A stretch of DNA of 64,000 nt from Branchipolynoe longqiensis (GCA_030323885.1 CM059197.1:28539178-28603177); one strand, 5' to 3'; counted from the stretch's first letter, positions 21,330-32,921 are shown. Made by a program: numbers and translations. The notes: generated by a model not told the origin, from the letters alone.

Positions 21330-21605
21330 TACATTTCATGAAAGCTGCCTGCAAAAGTGTTGAAGTACTGCTGGCTTTTGCAAGTTACCAGCGGCACTCT
21401 CTCGGGGAGCAAATAGAGGTTTCACACCGGCAAGAACATGTCAAGACAGGCGCAAAACTATTTGTCCCTGCAGTGGCTGGTCGGGAGATGTTGGGAGTTC
21501 CATACATCAACCGCCCTTGATGCTGCCACAGTGACATGGTTTTCTGTTTAGGGGTTGCTCCCTTAGCCTTCGGTTCTGTCAAGAACCTGTACCACAAGGC
21601 ACTGA
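21330..21605 (+). repeat. Repeat R2, 3' part, with a 60-codon frame shared with the 57-kb copy
   Basis: Begins TTTCATGAAAGCTGCCTGC and runs to GTACCACAAGGC. It is about 97 % identical by eye to the reverse complement of 56960-57220. A 60-codon frame from 21338 differs from the 57-kb copy at one residue (Pro versus Thr near the end). I do not recognise the protein; the high similarity reflects recent duplication rather than proven coding. Confidence 0.7.
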
Positions 21606-21632
21606 CTTTTATATATATATATATACACATGT

Positions 21633-22215
21633 ACATGGGTCATTCCCTAACACTGGGCACAAAAGTATGACATGGAAACCAAAAGTGAAAACCTTCCAAA
21701 TAATAGCAAAAATCCTTCGAAATAAAAGCCTAATCCAATGTTCTATGAAGGTTTGCATGTTGTGCATATGTCAGAGTTGAAAAAAATTAATTTCCCTTTT
21801 TGAATTAAATCTTATACAAATTGAGCAATACATTAATATCATTTGTGTAACATGAAAGTCAAAGACACATCCAGAACCTTGTTTTAACATATACAACATA
21901 GTCAAACAATTACTGTTAAGCAGTCAAGGTTATGACTTATAAGAAATAAATTGAAAAATAAGTTGAAAACAACTTTGGCTACATGTATGATGTCAATGTG
22001 TACATTTTCACATTTACACTCTAGCGCAAAATCATACAATTATAATTTGGATATCTTATGTGGGATAAATTCAATATATATAGAACTGCTAACTTACCTA
22101 ATAGACAGAGGCTACAATAATTATTTGAATTGATATCAATCAAACAAAGACTTAATTATCAGCATCGTAATGTGGAGACCAAATATGTGGTGCTCAGTTT
22201 TCGAGAATAACCCAT
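21633..22215 (+). mobile_element. MITE family 1, copy 2
   Basis: Starts ATGGGTCATTCC and ends GAATAACCCATA. The body matches copy 1 closely (GACATGGAAACCAAAAGTG, ATCAGCATCGTAATGTGG). It lies between two TA runs. Confidence 0.75.
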
Positions 22216-22845
22216 ATATATATAATATATATTTTTAAGCGAGTGGTACACACTGGAACAGGCAAGAGTCTGACTCGTGACAGCTAAATAGGCCAGGTGG
22301 CAGCACCAGGCAAGGCGGAGAGAGCCTGTCCATTCACCTGAGTTGTTAAGTGTCAATAGCTGTGTGGTGTCCAGACAAGGTGCCACGCAGAGGTAGCATT
22401 AAAGGATAATCAGTTTACGAATTATTATACTCATATAATGCTTATAGAACACATAATACATATCTGTGCTCCCGCATTTGGTCAGTTCTCTAAAGCTGCA
22501 ACAAACGTGTTTTAATCCCACAGGTTCGTTAATAATGTGGTTAGAAGGCTGGAATGAGCTTGTCTGCATTCGTCTGTGGTAGGACTTTTTGGGGATACCA
22601 GGTTTGTATCTGTACAATGTGATCTCATAAAACTGTGGACCATAAATGGTCATATTTCCAGAGTTTTTGGCCAATTTCTTGGCCAAAAGTAGGTTTAAAT
22701 GTTTCCTTTTTAGATACCCCTGTAAGTACATTCATACAATATGTTCTTACCATTGACTATGTCTCTGCCATTATTAATCCTCAAATTTAACAGTTCAAGT
22801 AAACTGCCTGGATAATAATCAGCATTTTTGTGTTGGGGAAGTTGT
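22216..22845. other. Intergenic DNA, nothing recognised
   Basis: AT-rich. The frames are short and have no motif or splice context. Confidence 0.25.
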
Positions 22846-22847
22846 AG

Positions 22848-23921
22848 CATAACCGTCCATCTGCAATGGTTTATAGGGGTATATTGGTGTAACCTATCAA
22901 TAAATAACACTAACTGCACACATAACTTCATTGACATGGTTGGCGCATTCGATATTGAGTGATAAAAATCAGATATTTTAATTAGCATCCATATAGGCAT
23001 CCAAAACCTAATTTGGTGCAGATATGACCATAACCGTCCATCTTACACTCACATATGTGCTGTGGCATGGATTGTAAGGATTAGTGAAGGATATTCCATA
23101 TGGCTAACTACCATGAGTTAACCTTTATATTTGCCAAAGTTTAGATAACTATTCCTATTTCTCTGGATCTGCTCCAAAATCATAACCGTCCGTCTCGCAG
23201 CTAGTTTATACCCTGATATGACCTAATATGGCAGTCTATTTAACTTAGAAATGAACTGACTTCAGATGTGTAATATTTTTCCTCTCTGTACTATGACCAT
23301 TGTACATTCTGGAATATACCTATGTGTATTTTTTGTATACATTACAGGTTATTTGCATAACCGTCCGTCTCCCCTTTTTAAATAATAAAAATATCTGTAC
23401 TATGACCATTGTACATTCTGGAATATACATATCTGATCTAGATAGACAATGTGTGTTATAGGCATAAGTAATGTTAAAACTAAATGTGTTTACTGAGTGT
23501 CCTTATAATTATTTACTATATATTACTGGAAATATGAATGCCCATAACCGTCCGTCTGCAATAATACAATGGTTACCCCTAAAAAGTGCTTTATGCTAGG
23601 AGAATAAAGTTTATATTTCTGAAAAGATCAAGATTATTGCATATAATTGAACGTTTTTTCTAAGGAAAAGATGATATTACCTATTAATTGGAGCAACTAG
23701 TACATAGTTAAGTAGAAAAAACAGCATAGTTGTGGGTGGTACAGATAAGTTCAGTCCTTCACCATGAAATAAAAATGTAAATGTAGGAAATATTTCTGAC
23801 ATATTTACATTGACAAATATGTTGAACATGTATATAAATTAAGAAATCATAGGGTAACAGGTATTAACTAGGTATATATATGCTTTATGTATATGGAAAT
23901 ATGTTCAGATGGACGGTTATG
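22848..23921. repeat. Region with six spaced CATAACCGTCCRTCT motifs
   Basis: The motif occurs in direct orientation at about 22848, 23029, 23181, 23356 and 23543, and once inverted at 23907-23921. The spacing is 150-190 bp for the first five. A 34-bp exact direct repeat (CTGTACTATGACCATTGTAC...) lies at 23286 and 23395. The sequence between motifs is otherwise unlike, so this is not a simple satellite. Confidence 0.7.
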
Positions 23922-23929
23922 GTCAGTAA

Positions 23930-24350
23930 GGAAACCTATTCTTCAAATAGTCACAGAATGGTAAATTGTTAGAGTTTACTTTCCCAAATTCTGTCACTAA
24001 TGTACCAATATGTAGTGAATAGAATCAGCTTAGAGCTGAAATGATATAAGGAATTCCTAGACTACCCCCTCAGAACTCTAAATGTTGCAGTTTAATGAGA
24101 ATCGACCATTTGCATGATTTTGATGAAAGCTAATCTGATGGATATTCTACTCTAGAAGGGAGGAAAGCATGCCAACAATATGGGGTGATACCTACCCTGC
24201 CTTCCCTAATGGGAAATTCTATCAAGCTCGCCCTTAAGCAACATCATGTATGGCGTGCTGGTTATGCAAGAATGTGAGCGAGCTGTTCAACATTGGTCCG
24301 CTAGTATACAGTTTAGCTGTATTATAGGCTTCAACGCACCTGGTGCTAGA
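23930..24350. other. Intergenic DNA, nothing recognised
   Basis: No clear repeat copy or frame between the motif region and the next SINE. Confidence 0.25.
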
Positions 24351-24354
24351 CTAT

Positions 24355-24545
24355 GGTGAATGAAGATGGTTAGATGTATATTCATGGGTTCGAACCCTGG
24401 TCGAGTCAAACCATTGACTTATAAATTGATACTTGTCGCTTCCTACCCAAGGACTCAGCATTATGAGGATAGGGCAAGGAGCAGTGGAATGAGGAAGACC
24501 AATTGTCCGCGATTGAAATTTCCGCTGCTTAAAAAAATAATGTAC
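24355..24545 (+). mobile_element. SINE-B copy
   Basis: B box GGTTCGAACCCTGGTCGAG, the shared head-body junction (CAAACCATTGACTTATAAAT), then the SINE-B tail GCAAGGAGCAGTGGAATGAG and GAAGACCAATTGTCC, ending AATTTCCGCTGCTTAAAAAA. Confidence 0.65.
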
Positions 24546-24593
24546 GAAAATTTTAAGAAATAAAATATCTCATGTAAACTTGTTATACCAATT

Positions 24594-24843
24594 TTATTTG
24601 AGCCAATTCTTGGCTCTACATAATGCTGACCGCTGGCTCTTGTACTCGCTGTGTTCGCGGTATTTTCCTGTCATGGCTACCTGAGCAGCCAGTCCACATG
24701 CTAAAAGCTGCTTTAATCGCCTCAGGTCCCAATCGTCCCCAGGTTTCACTTGTCCAGGGTTCCCAGTTGTCTTTGACCCAGTTCTCCAGGTGCCCAATTT
24801 CCCGGAATAATGATGTCCAATATGAAGGAGGTACTGATATCAA
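24594..24843 (-). other. Unidentified open segment on the minus strand
   Basis: Two overlapping frames are open for 67-75 codons. One of them (24843 to 24616) is rich in Trp, Glu and Lys (for example ENWVKDNWEPWTSETWGRLG) and looks more protein-like than its neighbours. There is no known motif and no ATG context that I can defend. It could be a gag fragment of a retroelement. Confidence 0.2.
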
Positions 24844-25106
24844 ATGCCAATATCAATGTTACACCTAAGCAATTTACATTGTGTGTATGGAAACCTGGCG
24901 ATGAAAACCTATCCCACTCCCACAACCCAGCCCAGCTTGTTCAGCCTCATATGTCACTTGCATATAACGTATTCTGTCATTTGTACACCTCAATCATACC
25001 CAACTTTAACTCAATGGTAACATATATGACAACCTATAATTACTCTCTCATATGTCAGTTTTCAAACTATACCATTTTTTTTACATTGAATAAAGTGTAT
25101 ATGCTG

Positions 25107-25670
25107 ATTAAAGTTGCATAATCCGATAGTTTTGAGCTTTTTCTAGGATAAATATATTTAATTGATATTTATTTTAAATGGGTAATTGAAGGGTAAACAG
25201 GTTAAAATTAGTGTTGGTAATCATACAATAACTATGTCACCATACGCTTTTGCAGTAACATATTCTAATATAATTAGCCCAGTCTTCCCTTCCATGTGGC
25301 AAACATGCTTGAGTTACCCCGAGTATATACTTTCTACTCAGTGCTGCTCCCAATTTGTGCGTGAACTAGTAAATGGTGGTGTACATTTTACAGCAGGAGC
25401 CACTCCCGTAATTCTACAGGATCGGTCCTGTAACTAATACAGCCCTGATCAAACTTAGATTATATCGACTGTCGATTCCAATAGTAAGATGGCAGTAAGA
25501 CCAGTGCTCCAGTGCTGACAAATGTCATATTTAGATGAATAAATACTTTACTCCCCCCCCCCCAAAAAGAAATGTGCATTGGGATCTAAGTTAGATATGT
25601 AGAATCAAGTCTAGATAAATGCTTTATTTTTGAAAATATAATGCGTCAGCGGACTATTCAGCATTCATTG
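25107..25670 (+). mobile_element. MITE family 2, copy split by other sequence
   Basis: The left part (ATTAAAGTTGCATAATCCGA to about 25260) and right part (ATCTAAGTTAGATATGTAGA near 25587, ending CGGACTATTCAGC) match family 2. About 320 bp of unrelated sequence with a poly-C run lies between them. Confidence 0.6.
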
Positions 25671-25815
25671 ATATTTACCTAAATTAACTCTAGATGACTT
25701 TATTTCTGTTTCGAAAATGTTACGCATTCATGGGAATGTGCAGTTTCAACATGAGTGTATTTCAGTTTGGTTAGAATTTTACGTGTTCCTCATTTGTTCC
25801 TTGCTGTATTTGCAG

Positions 25816-25917
25816 AGTGAAACGTCAGTGAAGCGAGCCAATCCTAATGGAGGGGGCACACTGGCAGCCCCCCCACCCCCACCCCCACGGCGCCTGAACA
25901 GCAGCTACCATCCACCG
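25816..25917 (+). CDS. Candidate exon 1 of an unidentified host gene (34 codons, phase 0-0)
   Basis: A pyrimidine-rich acceptor TTGCTGTATTTGCAG precedes 25816 and a donor GTGAGC follows 25917. The 102-nt interval is open and codes for a polar segment with a six-proline run (AAPPPPPPRRLNSSYHPP), suited to an intracellular SH3-binding tail. The composition changes sharply at both borders, from AT-rich intron to GC-rich exon. The frame on either side stops soon after. The gene is unknown. The three other candidate exons on the same strand are also compatible with phase 0. Confidence 0.5.
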
Positions 25918-26009
25918 GTGAGCAAATTGGTCATTGATTACGTCTACAGTTAAATGTGTATGATCTAATTTCATGATTAAAATGAATGACAGTGTTATTC
26001 ATGTTATAC

Positions 26010-27310
26010 CTTGCACAAGTTAGACACCGCTCTAGGTGAAATTTTACAGATTAGCCACCGCTCTAGGTGAAATGCTACACGATATCCACCACTCTAGGTG
26101 AAATGTTACAAGTTATCCACCACTCGAGGTGAACGGCTACAAGTTAGACACCACTCTAGGTGAATGGCTACAAGTTAGACACCACTCTAGGTGAACTGAT
26201 ACCAGTTAGCCACCTCTCTAGGTGAAATGTTACAAGTTAGCCATCGCTCTGTGAAATGCTAGAAGTTAGCCACCACTCTCGGTGAAATGCTACAAGTTAG
26301 CCACCGCTCTAGGTGAAATGCTAGAAGTTATACACCACTCTAGGTGAAATGTTACAAGTTAGCCACCGCTCTAGGTGAAATGCTACAAGCTATCCACCAC
26401 TCTAGGTGAAATGCTACAAGTTATCCACCCCTCTATGTGAAATGTTACAAGTTAGCCACCGCTCTAGGTGAAATGTTACAAGTTAGCCACGGCTCTGTGA
26501 AATGCTAGAAGTTAGCCACCACTCTCGGTGAAATGCTACAAGTTAGCTACCGCTCTTGATGAAATGATGCAAGTTAGCCACCACTCTAGGTGAAATGGTA
26601 CAAGTTAGCCACCACTCTAGGTGAAATGCTGCAAGTTAGTCACCGCTCTAGGTGAAATGCTACACGTATGCCACCACTCTAGGTGAAATGTTGCATGTTA
26701 GCCACCCATCTAGGTGTAATGTTACTAGTTAGCCACCACTCTAGGTGAACTGCTACAAGTTAGCCACCACTCTAGGTGAAATGTTAGAAGTTAGCCACCG
26801 CTCTAGGTGAAAGGCTACAAGTTAACCGCCGCTCTAGGTGAAATGCTGCAAGTTAGCCACCGCTCTAGGTGAAATGTTACAAGTCAGCCACCACTCTAGG
26901 TGAAAATGTGCAAGTCACCCACCACTCTAGGTGAAATGCTGCAAGTTAGACACCACTCTAGTTGAACTGCTACAAGTTAGCCACCGCTCTAGGTGAAATG
27001 TTACAAGTTAGCCAAGGCTCTATGTGAAATGCTAGAAGTTAGCCACTGCTCTAGGTGAAATGCTACAAGTTAGCTACTGGTCTAGGTGAAATATTTCAAG
27101 TTAGCCACCGCTCTAGGTGAAATGTTGCATGTTAGCCACTGCTCTAGGTGAAATGCTAGAAGTTAGCCACCACTCTAGGTGAAATCCTACAAGTTAGCCA
27201 CCACGCTATGTGAAATGCTAAAGTTAGCCACCGCTGTCAGTGAAATGCTACAAGTTAGCCACCACTCTAGGTGAAATGCTACAAGTTAGCCACCGCTCTA
27301 GGTGAAATAT
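26010..27310. repeat. 31-bp minisatellite, about 42 copies
   Basis: Consensus unit ACAAGTTAGCCACCRCTCTAGGTGAAATGCT (given here in IUPAC form; positions 1-14 and 16-31 are the conserved blocks). Units vary at a few positions (ACC/CGC, GCTACA/GCTAGA/GTTACA) and a few are 2-3 bp short. The array starts about 90 bp after the candidate exon at 25816-25917, so it would lie in the following intron. It is not a CRISPR: there are no constant repeats with unique spacers. Confidence 0.95.
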
Positions 27311-27479
27311 GTTGATGATATTTCCTGATTATCTTTAGTTATAAGGTAATTGGTGTGAAAGCTATGCTACCTAGTGATACTTATGAATCACACGAGTAGC
27401 ATCATTATCGGTGGCGTAGTGAACATATATTCGGATTTCTTCCTACAATCTTAAGATTAGGCACTATGAAATTCGTCAT

Positions 27480-27560
27480 ATGTGCGCTCTGTCACCGGTC
27501 GGTGCTCATCCTGATATTACATCAGGTGTTGCTAGCATGTAAAACCCCACCAAACAACAG
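27480..27560 (+). mobile_element. SINE-A tail fragment
   Basis: CTGTCACCGGTCGGTGCTCA, then CAGGTGTTGCTAGCATGTAA and an ACCAAACAAC end. The head and most of the body are lost. Confidence 0.6.
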
Positions 27561-28214
27561 CAATCCTATTAGGAATTAAAAAAAGGAAATTATATTTATT
27601 TGAAGATAATGTAGGCTGTATTTCCTTAATCCGGCATTCCATTCTTCGGCAACTCCCATGTTCCCGCACAGACAACAAGTTGTATTTTTGATTTTGGGCA
27701 TGGACCAATATAGTCAGGGGGCCAAAGGCCCAAAACAGCCATAGCTGTGAAAGTTTGTACTAAAGCAATTTTATTGCAGATTGTGATAGTCATATACCTA
27801 TATTTTGAGAATATAGCTGATATACGAACACTACCCCCTAATGCCGCAAAAAATGCCAGTTTGATCCAATATGATGTCATATCAAAAACAGCCTATCAAA
27901 AAGATTGCTCAAGGGTGCCAGAGTGGCACCCTCTTGATTCTCACTACCAATAACCCTATCTAGCACAATCAGCATTAGAATTGCATTAGTACGCACTTTC
28001 ACACCTATGTGAGTTGGCCCCCTGACTAATAAAAACCTTGCGTGGAAGCATCAATCTTTCGGTAGTCTGCATTTTCTATCATTCCATGGTTCCCAAGGTT
28101 GCTGAATTAAAAACGTCCAACCTGTGTCTTTAGGATAATTTGTGCTTGAAACAAATAGGGGAAGGAGGATGGGGGTCTAACAAATGAGCCTCACAAGGTA
28201 GGGTGTCTAAGATG

Positions 28215-28794
28215 TATGGGTCATTCTCAGAAACTGTGTACCACTTTTATTACATGGAAACTCAAGGTGAAAACATTCCAAATGATAGCAGAACAAATTC
28301 CAAATAATAGCAGAATTCATATTCATATGTTGGGTATGTCAGAGTTTACATTTTTGTTCACTTCTTGATGTTGATTTTATACAAATTGAGAACACCATTA
28401 CGATTAACCATATAACATCCATCCATAACATCATTTTCATAAGATTCATAAGATCATTTTAACACACAACAAATTCAACCAATATTTTCTTGATAAGAGT
28501 TCAACCAAAAGAATTGTTTCTTACAAGAAAAAAGTTGAAAAAAAAACACAATTTGGTAGATGTGCGGTGTCAATATACTAATTATCATATTTTCACTTTA
28601 ACACAATATCATCGAAACATATTTTGGATACATTTTGTGGGATACATTAAATACATGCCATATTGCTAACATACTTAATACACAGAATCCACAATAAAAA
28701 CTGTCTATCCCCCAACAAGAAGCCAAATTCATTACCATACCAATGTAATGGTGGATACCAAAATTGTTGTACATAGTTTCTGAGAATGACCCAT
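28215..28794 (+). mobile_element. MITE family 1, copy 3
   Basis: 580 bp, TATGGGTCATTC to GAATGACCCATA, with TA-rich flanks. More diverged inside than copies 1 and 2, but it keeps the order of blocks. Confidence 0.75.
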
Positions 28795-29119
28795 ATATAT
28801 TTGTTTGGTACCGTATATAGATTATATATAGCACATATATATATATATATATATACACGATTCTCAATGGACGACAACTATCTCACAATAAATCGACGGG
28901 GAATATTTTGCAATAGAAAATATGGCAACCATCCTTTATTTGTGTTGCACTTCCCTTTTAGATTTTCTGGTTTTACAATGGCTGTGATGCATAGCCTTCT
29001 CCATCCTAGTGTGTCGATCATGTCCAACCTCTCTATACTGCATCGTTCGAGCACTGAATAGTTTCACTAGCAAATCGTTTGATAACGTTAGGACACCACA
29101 ACTGAAGGCAAGCAGTACC

Positions 29120-29445
29120 ATACTGTTGAACCGGGCGCAAACCTCGCGTGCGGGAGATCGGGAGTTCGGTTCCCGGTCGAGTCAAACCAGTGACTTATAA
29201 AATTGATACTTGTCAGTTTCCAGCCTGGTGCTCAGTATTAGTAGGATATGGCAATGACTGGTGTATCTGATTGTCAGGATAATTTGACTGGGTGGGATAT
29301 CAGGTATTGGTGCTGGTGGCATGATTTTCCATTGCGGCAGCACTATACAAGTCGATATGAGTGTGTCCTGTCACAAGTCGGTACCCGTCCTGATATGACC
29401 TGAGATGTTGCCAGGATGCAAAACTCCAACAACTACCCAACAACC
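29120..29445 (+). mobile_element. SINE-A, full-length
   Basis: The head has GTTGAACCGGGCGCAAACC and the B box GGAGTTCGGTTCCCGGTC. The body and tail are standard, ending AACTCCAACAACTACCCAAC. Confidence 0.75.
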
Positions 29446-30239
29446 TTGGTGTTGTAAATATAACATAATAAGGCCAATTCGAAATCATCACAACCCAGTC
29501 CAAAATGGTGGCTTATGGAAAATATCAAATATATATGGAGCTCTATGTGTGTAAAATCATAATTGTATTTGTTGGCTTCACACACCGTTGAGATTCATAT
29601 GAGGGGCAAACCAAAAGACCCCCCCCCCCCAACCCCCAGCATACACAAACCAAAAAACTGGCAACCAAAACATGCACTGAATATACGCGGTAGGAAAAGG
29701 CATAATTTCCCCATCACTCAATCGACCTTCGCTTGCGCAGCTTGTGTGATTAACAGTACACGTCACTGGAGAGTCAACGCTACATAACCCTAATGTCGCT
29801 GCTCCAGGTCCCGCGTGGGCATCCACTATGGTGGAAACACTTCAACCTCTACCTTGGTAATGTCAGCCGAGATAGTATAACCCCCCCCCCATCACCCCTA
29901 GCGCCCCGCCCCCTCACTATTCCCTGACCCACCACCCCAGCGCCAACCTCCATTCCCTTCCCCCATTCATCCAATTGTCCATCGTAGATCCTGGATAGCG
30001 CTAGTCCAGGTTTGCCACCAGTTGGTGTACTTAGTGGTTTGGTCGGTGAGTTAATAGCACCACCAGCCCTGTATGTAAGACTATAAACCCTGTCGTCCCC
30101 ACCCCACATTCCTGACACCCTGCTCCCAGCCCTCCTTGTCACCCGCTCCCCTGTTACACCCCTTTCTCACATCCACACTTTCGCTGACTGAATTCAGTAT
30201 TGTGTTACGTTGTGTTTCTTCCTTTCCCCCTCTCACATT

Positions 30240-31440
30240 TATCCCCACCCACACCTCTCCACCCTCCCTCCATTCCTCTCTACAGCCCACTCTCCACCCC
30301 TCTCTTCACCACTCGCTCCACCCCTCTCTCCACCACTGCTATCCCCACACCTCTGTCCCTCCCGTGCTCACTCATCTCTTCCCTCATCCCCTGTGCCCTC
30401 CTCTCCCTTCCCGCCTCATCTCCTCTTCTTTCCTCCCCTCTCCTCCCCGCTTCTCCCCTCTTCTCCCCTCCCCTCCCCTCCCCTCTCTCCACCACTGCTA
30501 TCCCCACACCTCTGTCCCTCCCTTGCTCACTCATCTCTTCCCTCATCCCCTGTGCCCTCCTCTCCCTTCCCGACTCATATCCTCTTCTTTCCTCCCCTCT
30601 CCTCCCGTATTCTCCCCTCTTCTCCCTTCCCCTCTCTCCACCACTGCTATCCCCAAACCTATGTCCCTCCCTTGCTCACTCATCTCTTCCCTCATCCCCT
30701 GTGCCCTCCTCTCCCTTCCCGCCTCATCTCCTCTTCTTCTGTCCCCTCTGCTCCGCTCTTCTCCCCTCTTCTCCCTTACCCTCTCTCCACCGTTATCCCC
30801 ACACCTCTGTCCCTCCCTTGCTCACTCATCTCTTCCCTCATCCCCTGTTCCCTTCTCTCCCTTCCGGCCTCATCTCCTGTTATTCCCTCCCCTCTCCTTC
30901 CCTCTCCCCCTCTCCCCATTCCCCTCCCCTCGCCTCCCCTCTCCTGTCCCCTCTTCGGATCCTCTTCTCCCCTCTGCTCTCCACTGCTCCCCTCCTCTGT
31001 CCTTTCCTCTGTCCCCTCACCCCACCCTCCCTCCTCTCCTCACCTCTGTCCTCCACCCACAACTCCTCGCCCGGGACCTCTCCCCCTCCTCTCTCCTCCA
31101 TCCTTCCAATCCCTCCCCTTCTCTCCCATCCTCTATCTGCCCACCTCTCTCCTCCAGACGCCACTCCTCCCCTCTCTTCCCTGTCCTCTCTTCCCCGTCT
31201 CTCCTCTCCCCTCCCCTCCACTTCTCTCCCCTCCACTCTCTCCCCTCTGCTCTCCTCCCCTCCCCATCCCTCCCCACCCCTCCCTCCTATCCTCCTCTCT
31301 GCTGTCGCCCCTCACCACCCCACCCCACCCCTCCCCTCATATCCTACCCTCTGCTCTCTCACCACCCACCCTCCCCTCCCCTCCCTCACCCTCCTATCCC
31401 TCCCCCTCCCCCACCCCCCTCTCCCACACCTCCCGTCGTC
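30240..31440. repeat. 1.2-kb C/T-only tract with about 150-170-bp higher-order repeat
   Basis: Almost pure pyrimidine on the plus strand. A unit with CTCTCCACCACTGCTATCCC and TTGCTCACTCATCTCTTCCC recurs at about 30320, 30485, 30640 and 30785, then decays into mixed CCTCTCC repeats. Long homopurine-homopyrimidine tracts can form triplex (H-DNA). The 400-residue proline/serine frames over it are artefacts, since all three frames are open. Confidence 0.9.
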
Positions 31441-31449
31441 TGCTGTAAG

Positions 31450-32320
31450 ACTCAACTGAATGGTGATTGATCACATACCGAGTGATAAGCCCATATCCCG
31501 GAGCTGCCATTTCCCCACCACCACATCCTGATCGGCCATGTTTCAGCAACTACTCACCCATAATTCCCTAAGTCTCCCAACTGTCACAAAGGGAGTCACT
31601 TTAAGGCAAAACTGATTCCAGAATAAATATGCAGGAATCTACCCAACGTGATCCTCATATGTATAGAACAGCAGGTACCGCCATTCCAAAATAAATAAAT
31701 TGCAAATAAATTGTCAGTGATCCCGCCACCTTGCAGTCAAACACTCTCCGCTGCATCTGGGATTAGTTCTTGATGGTGCTAATCACTTGGGATTACACGC
31801 CTCAGGGTTGTACACTTAATCCAATGTCACTGCAATCTCTGTTCATTTTAACCACAACTCTCAAGCAGTAGGTGTGTATTTAGGTGACATTTCCTTTTAA
31901 TTTGTTTATATTTATTGATTAAGCAGATTACCGACCAAAAGTGGTCTTCTTTTGTTAATCATGGTATATTTACCCTGTTCGTAACATAAGAATTCATTAT
32001 AGAACGTGTTATCAATGCTGAACAGCATTAGTCATTAGACTTCAGCTGATAGATCTTCTTTTTTTTTCTTGTGTGTGTGATGAATTTATTTACCCTGCTC
32101 ATAACGGACAAGTGTGTTAATACTTGTTTTCACCGCTGGGCAGCACCAGTCCAATTTAGTTTTCTTGATTCTTGTTCATGGCTTGTAACTGGTTGTATAT
32201 TGGAATTAAGCATAAGTCTGAAGTTTCTGATACTCAGGAGTACCAGGGGAAGTTAGCGTTGTTTTGATAATTAGCTTTTTTTTTCTTTTTTTTTTTTCTT
32301 TTTCTTTGGTCCATTAGTTG
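31450..32320. other. Noncoding DNA with a cluster of K50-homeodomain sites
   Basis: No gene or repeat family. GGATTA occurs at 31760 and 31790 and TAATCC at 31817, all within 63 bp. These are the core sites of Otx/Pitx/Goosecoid proteins. It could be a chance cluster. Confidence 0.25.
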
Positions 32321-32450
32321 TTTAAGCATGGGAAATTTCAGTCATAGACGACTGGTCTTCCTCATTCAACTGCTGGTCGATAGAAAGCCCGAGCCTACAC
32401 TTTTACCGACCCAAGGGATTTTTAACCTCCCACACCACATAGACATGGTA
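32320..32450 (-). mobile_element. SINE-B tail fragment
   Basis: On the minus strand it carries the SINE-B block AGGAAGACCAGTCGTC and GAAATTTCCCATGCTTAAAC. The head is degraded. Confidence 0.5.
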
Positions 32451-32921
32451 TGAGAGCAACTGGCCTTTGATGACGCTGTAAGTTATATACAGTGGTGGAA
32501 ATCCAAAGTGGCAGAGCTGGGGGCCCGGGGAGCTTGTAATATTTACTTTTAATAGGGCAGGAATAAGGCAGTGGTCGGCGTTGGGGTGCGGCTAGGGTTA
32601 GGTGAAGCTGTCCTTTCCGATCTGTGTTGGGAAAGTAATAGGACTAGGAAGTGAGGAGGGGTGGGGGCGTTTGCAAAGTTACCAAGTTGTTTGTATAGGA
32701 AGGTTCTTAACTAATAGCATGTAAACTCAATTACCCCAATATAAAGCTTGTTTTTGTTGGCACAATCCTCAGTTGCCTGATCCTTCTAAATTGGCATGAA
32801 CGTGAAGCAGCTAACGGATTGGCCACCGATGCCCATTTGCAGTGCAATATCCTGACTGAGTAGTAAACACTGGTGCTAACGTATTGAATTGGTTGTTATT
32901 GTTATGTAAAGATTAACATAA

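Noticed and set aside
25186..25437. 83-codon frame
   Set aside because: It begins inside MITE family 2 and runs through its interior. No protein features.
26010..27310. CRISPR-like array
   Set aside because: The units are contiguous 31-bp tandem repeats without unique spacers, in a eukaryotic context.
30136..31470. Three overlapping proline/serine-rich frames of over 400 codons
   Set aside because: All three plus frames are open because the tract is nearly pure C/T, so this is low complexity and not coding.
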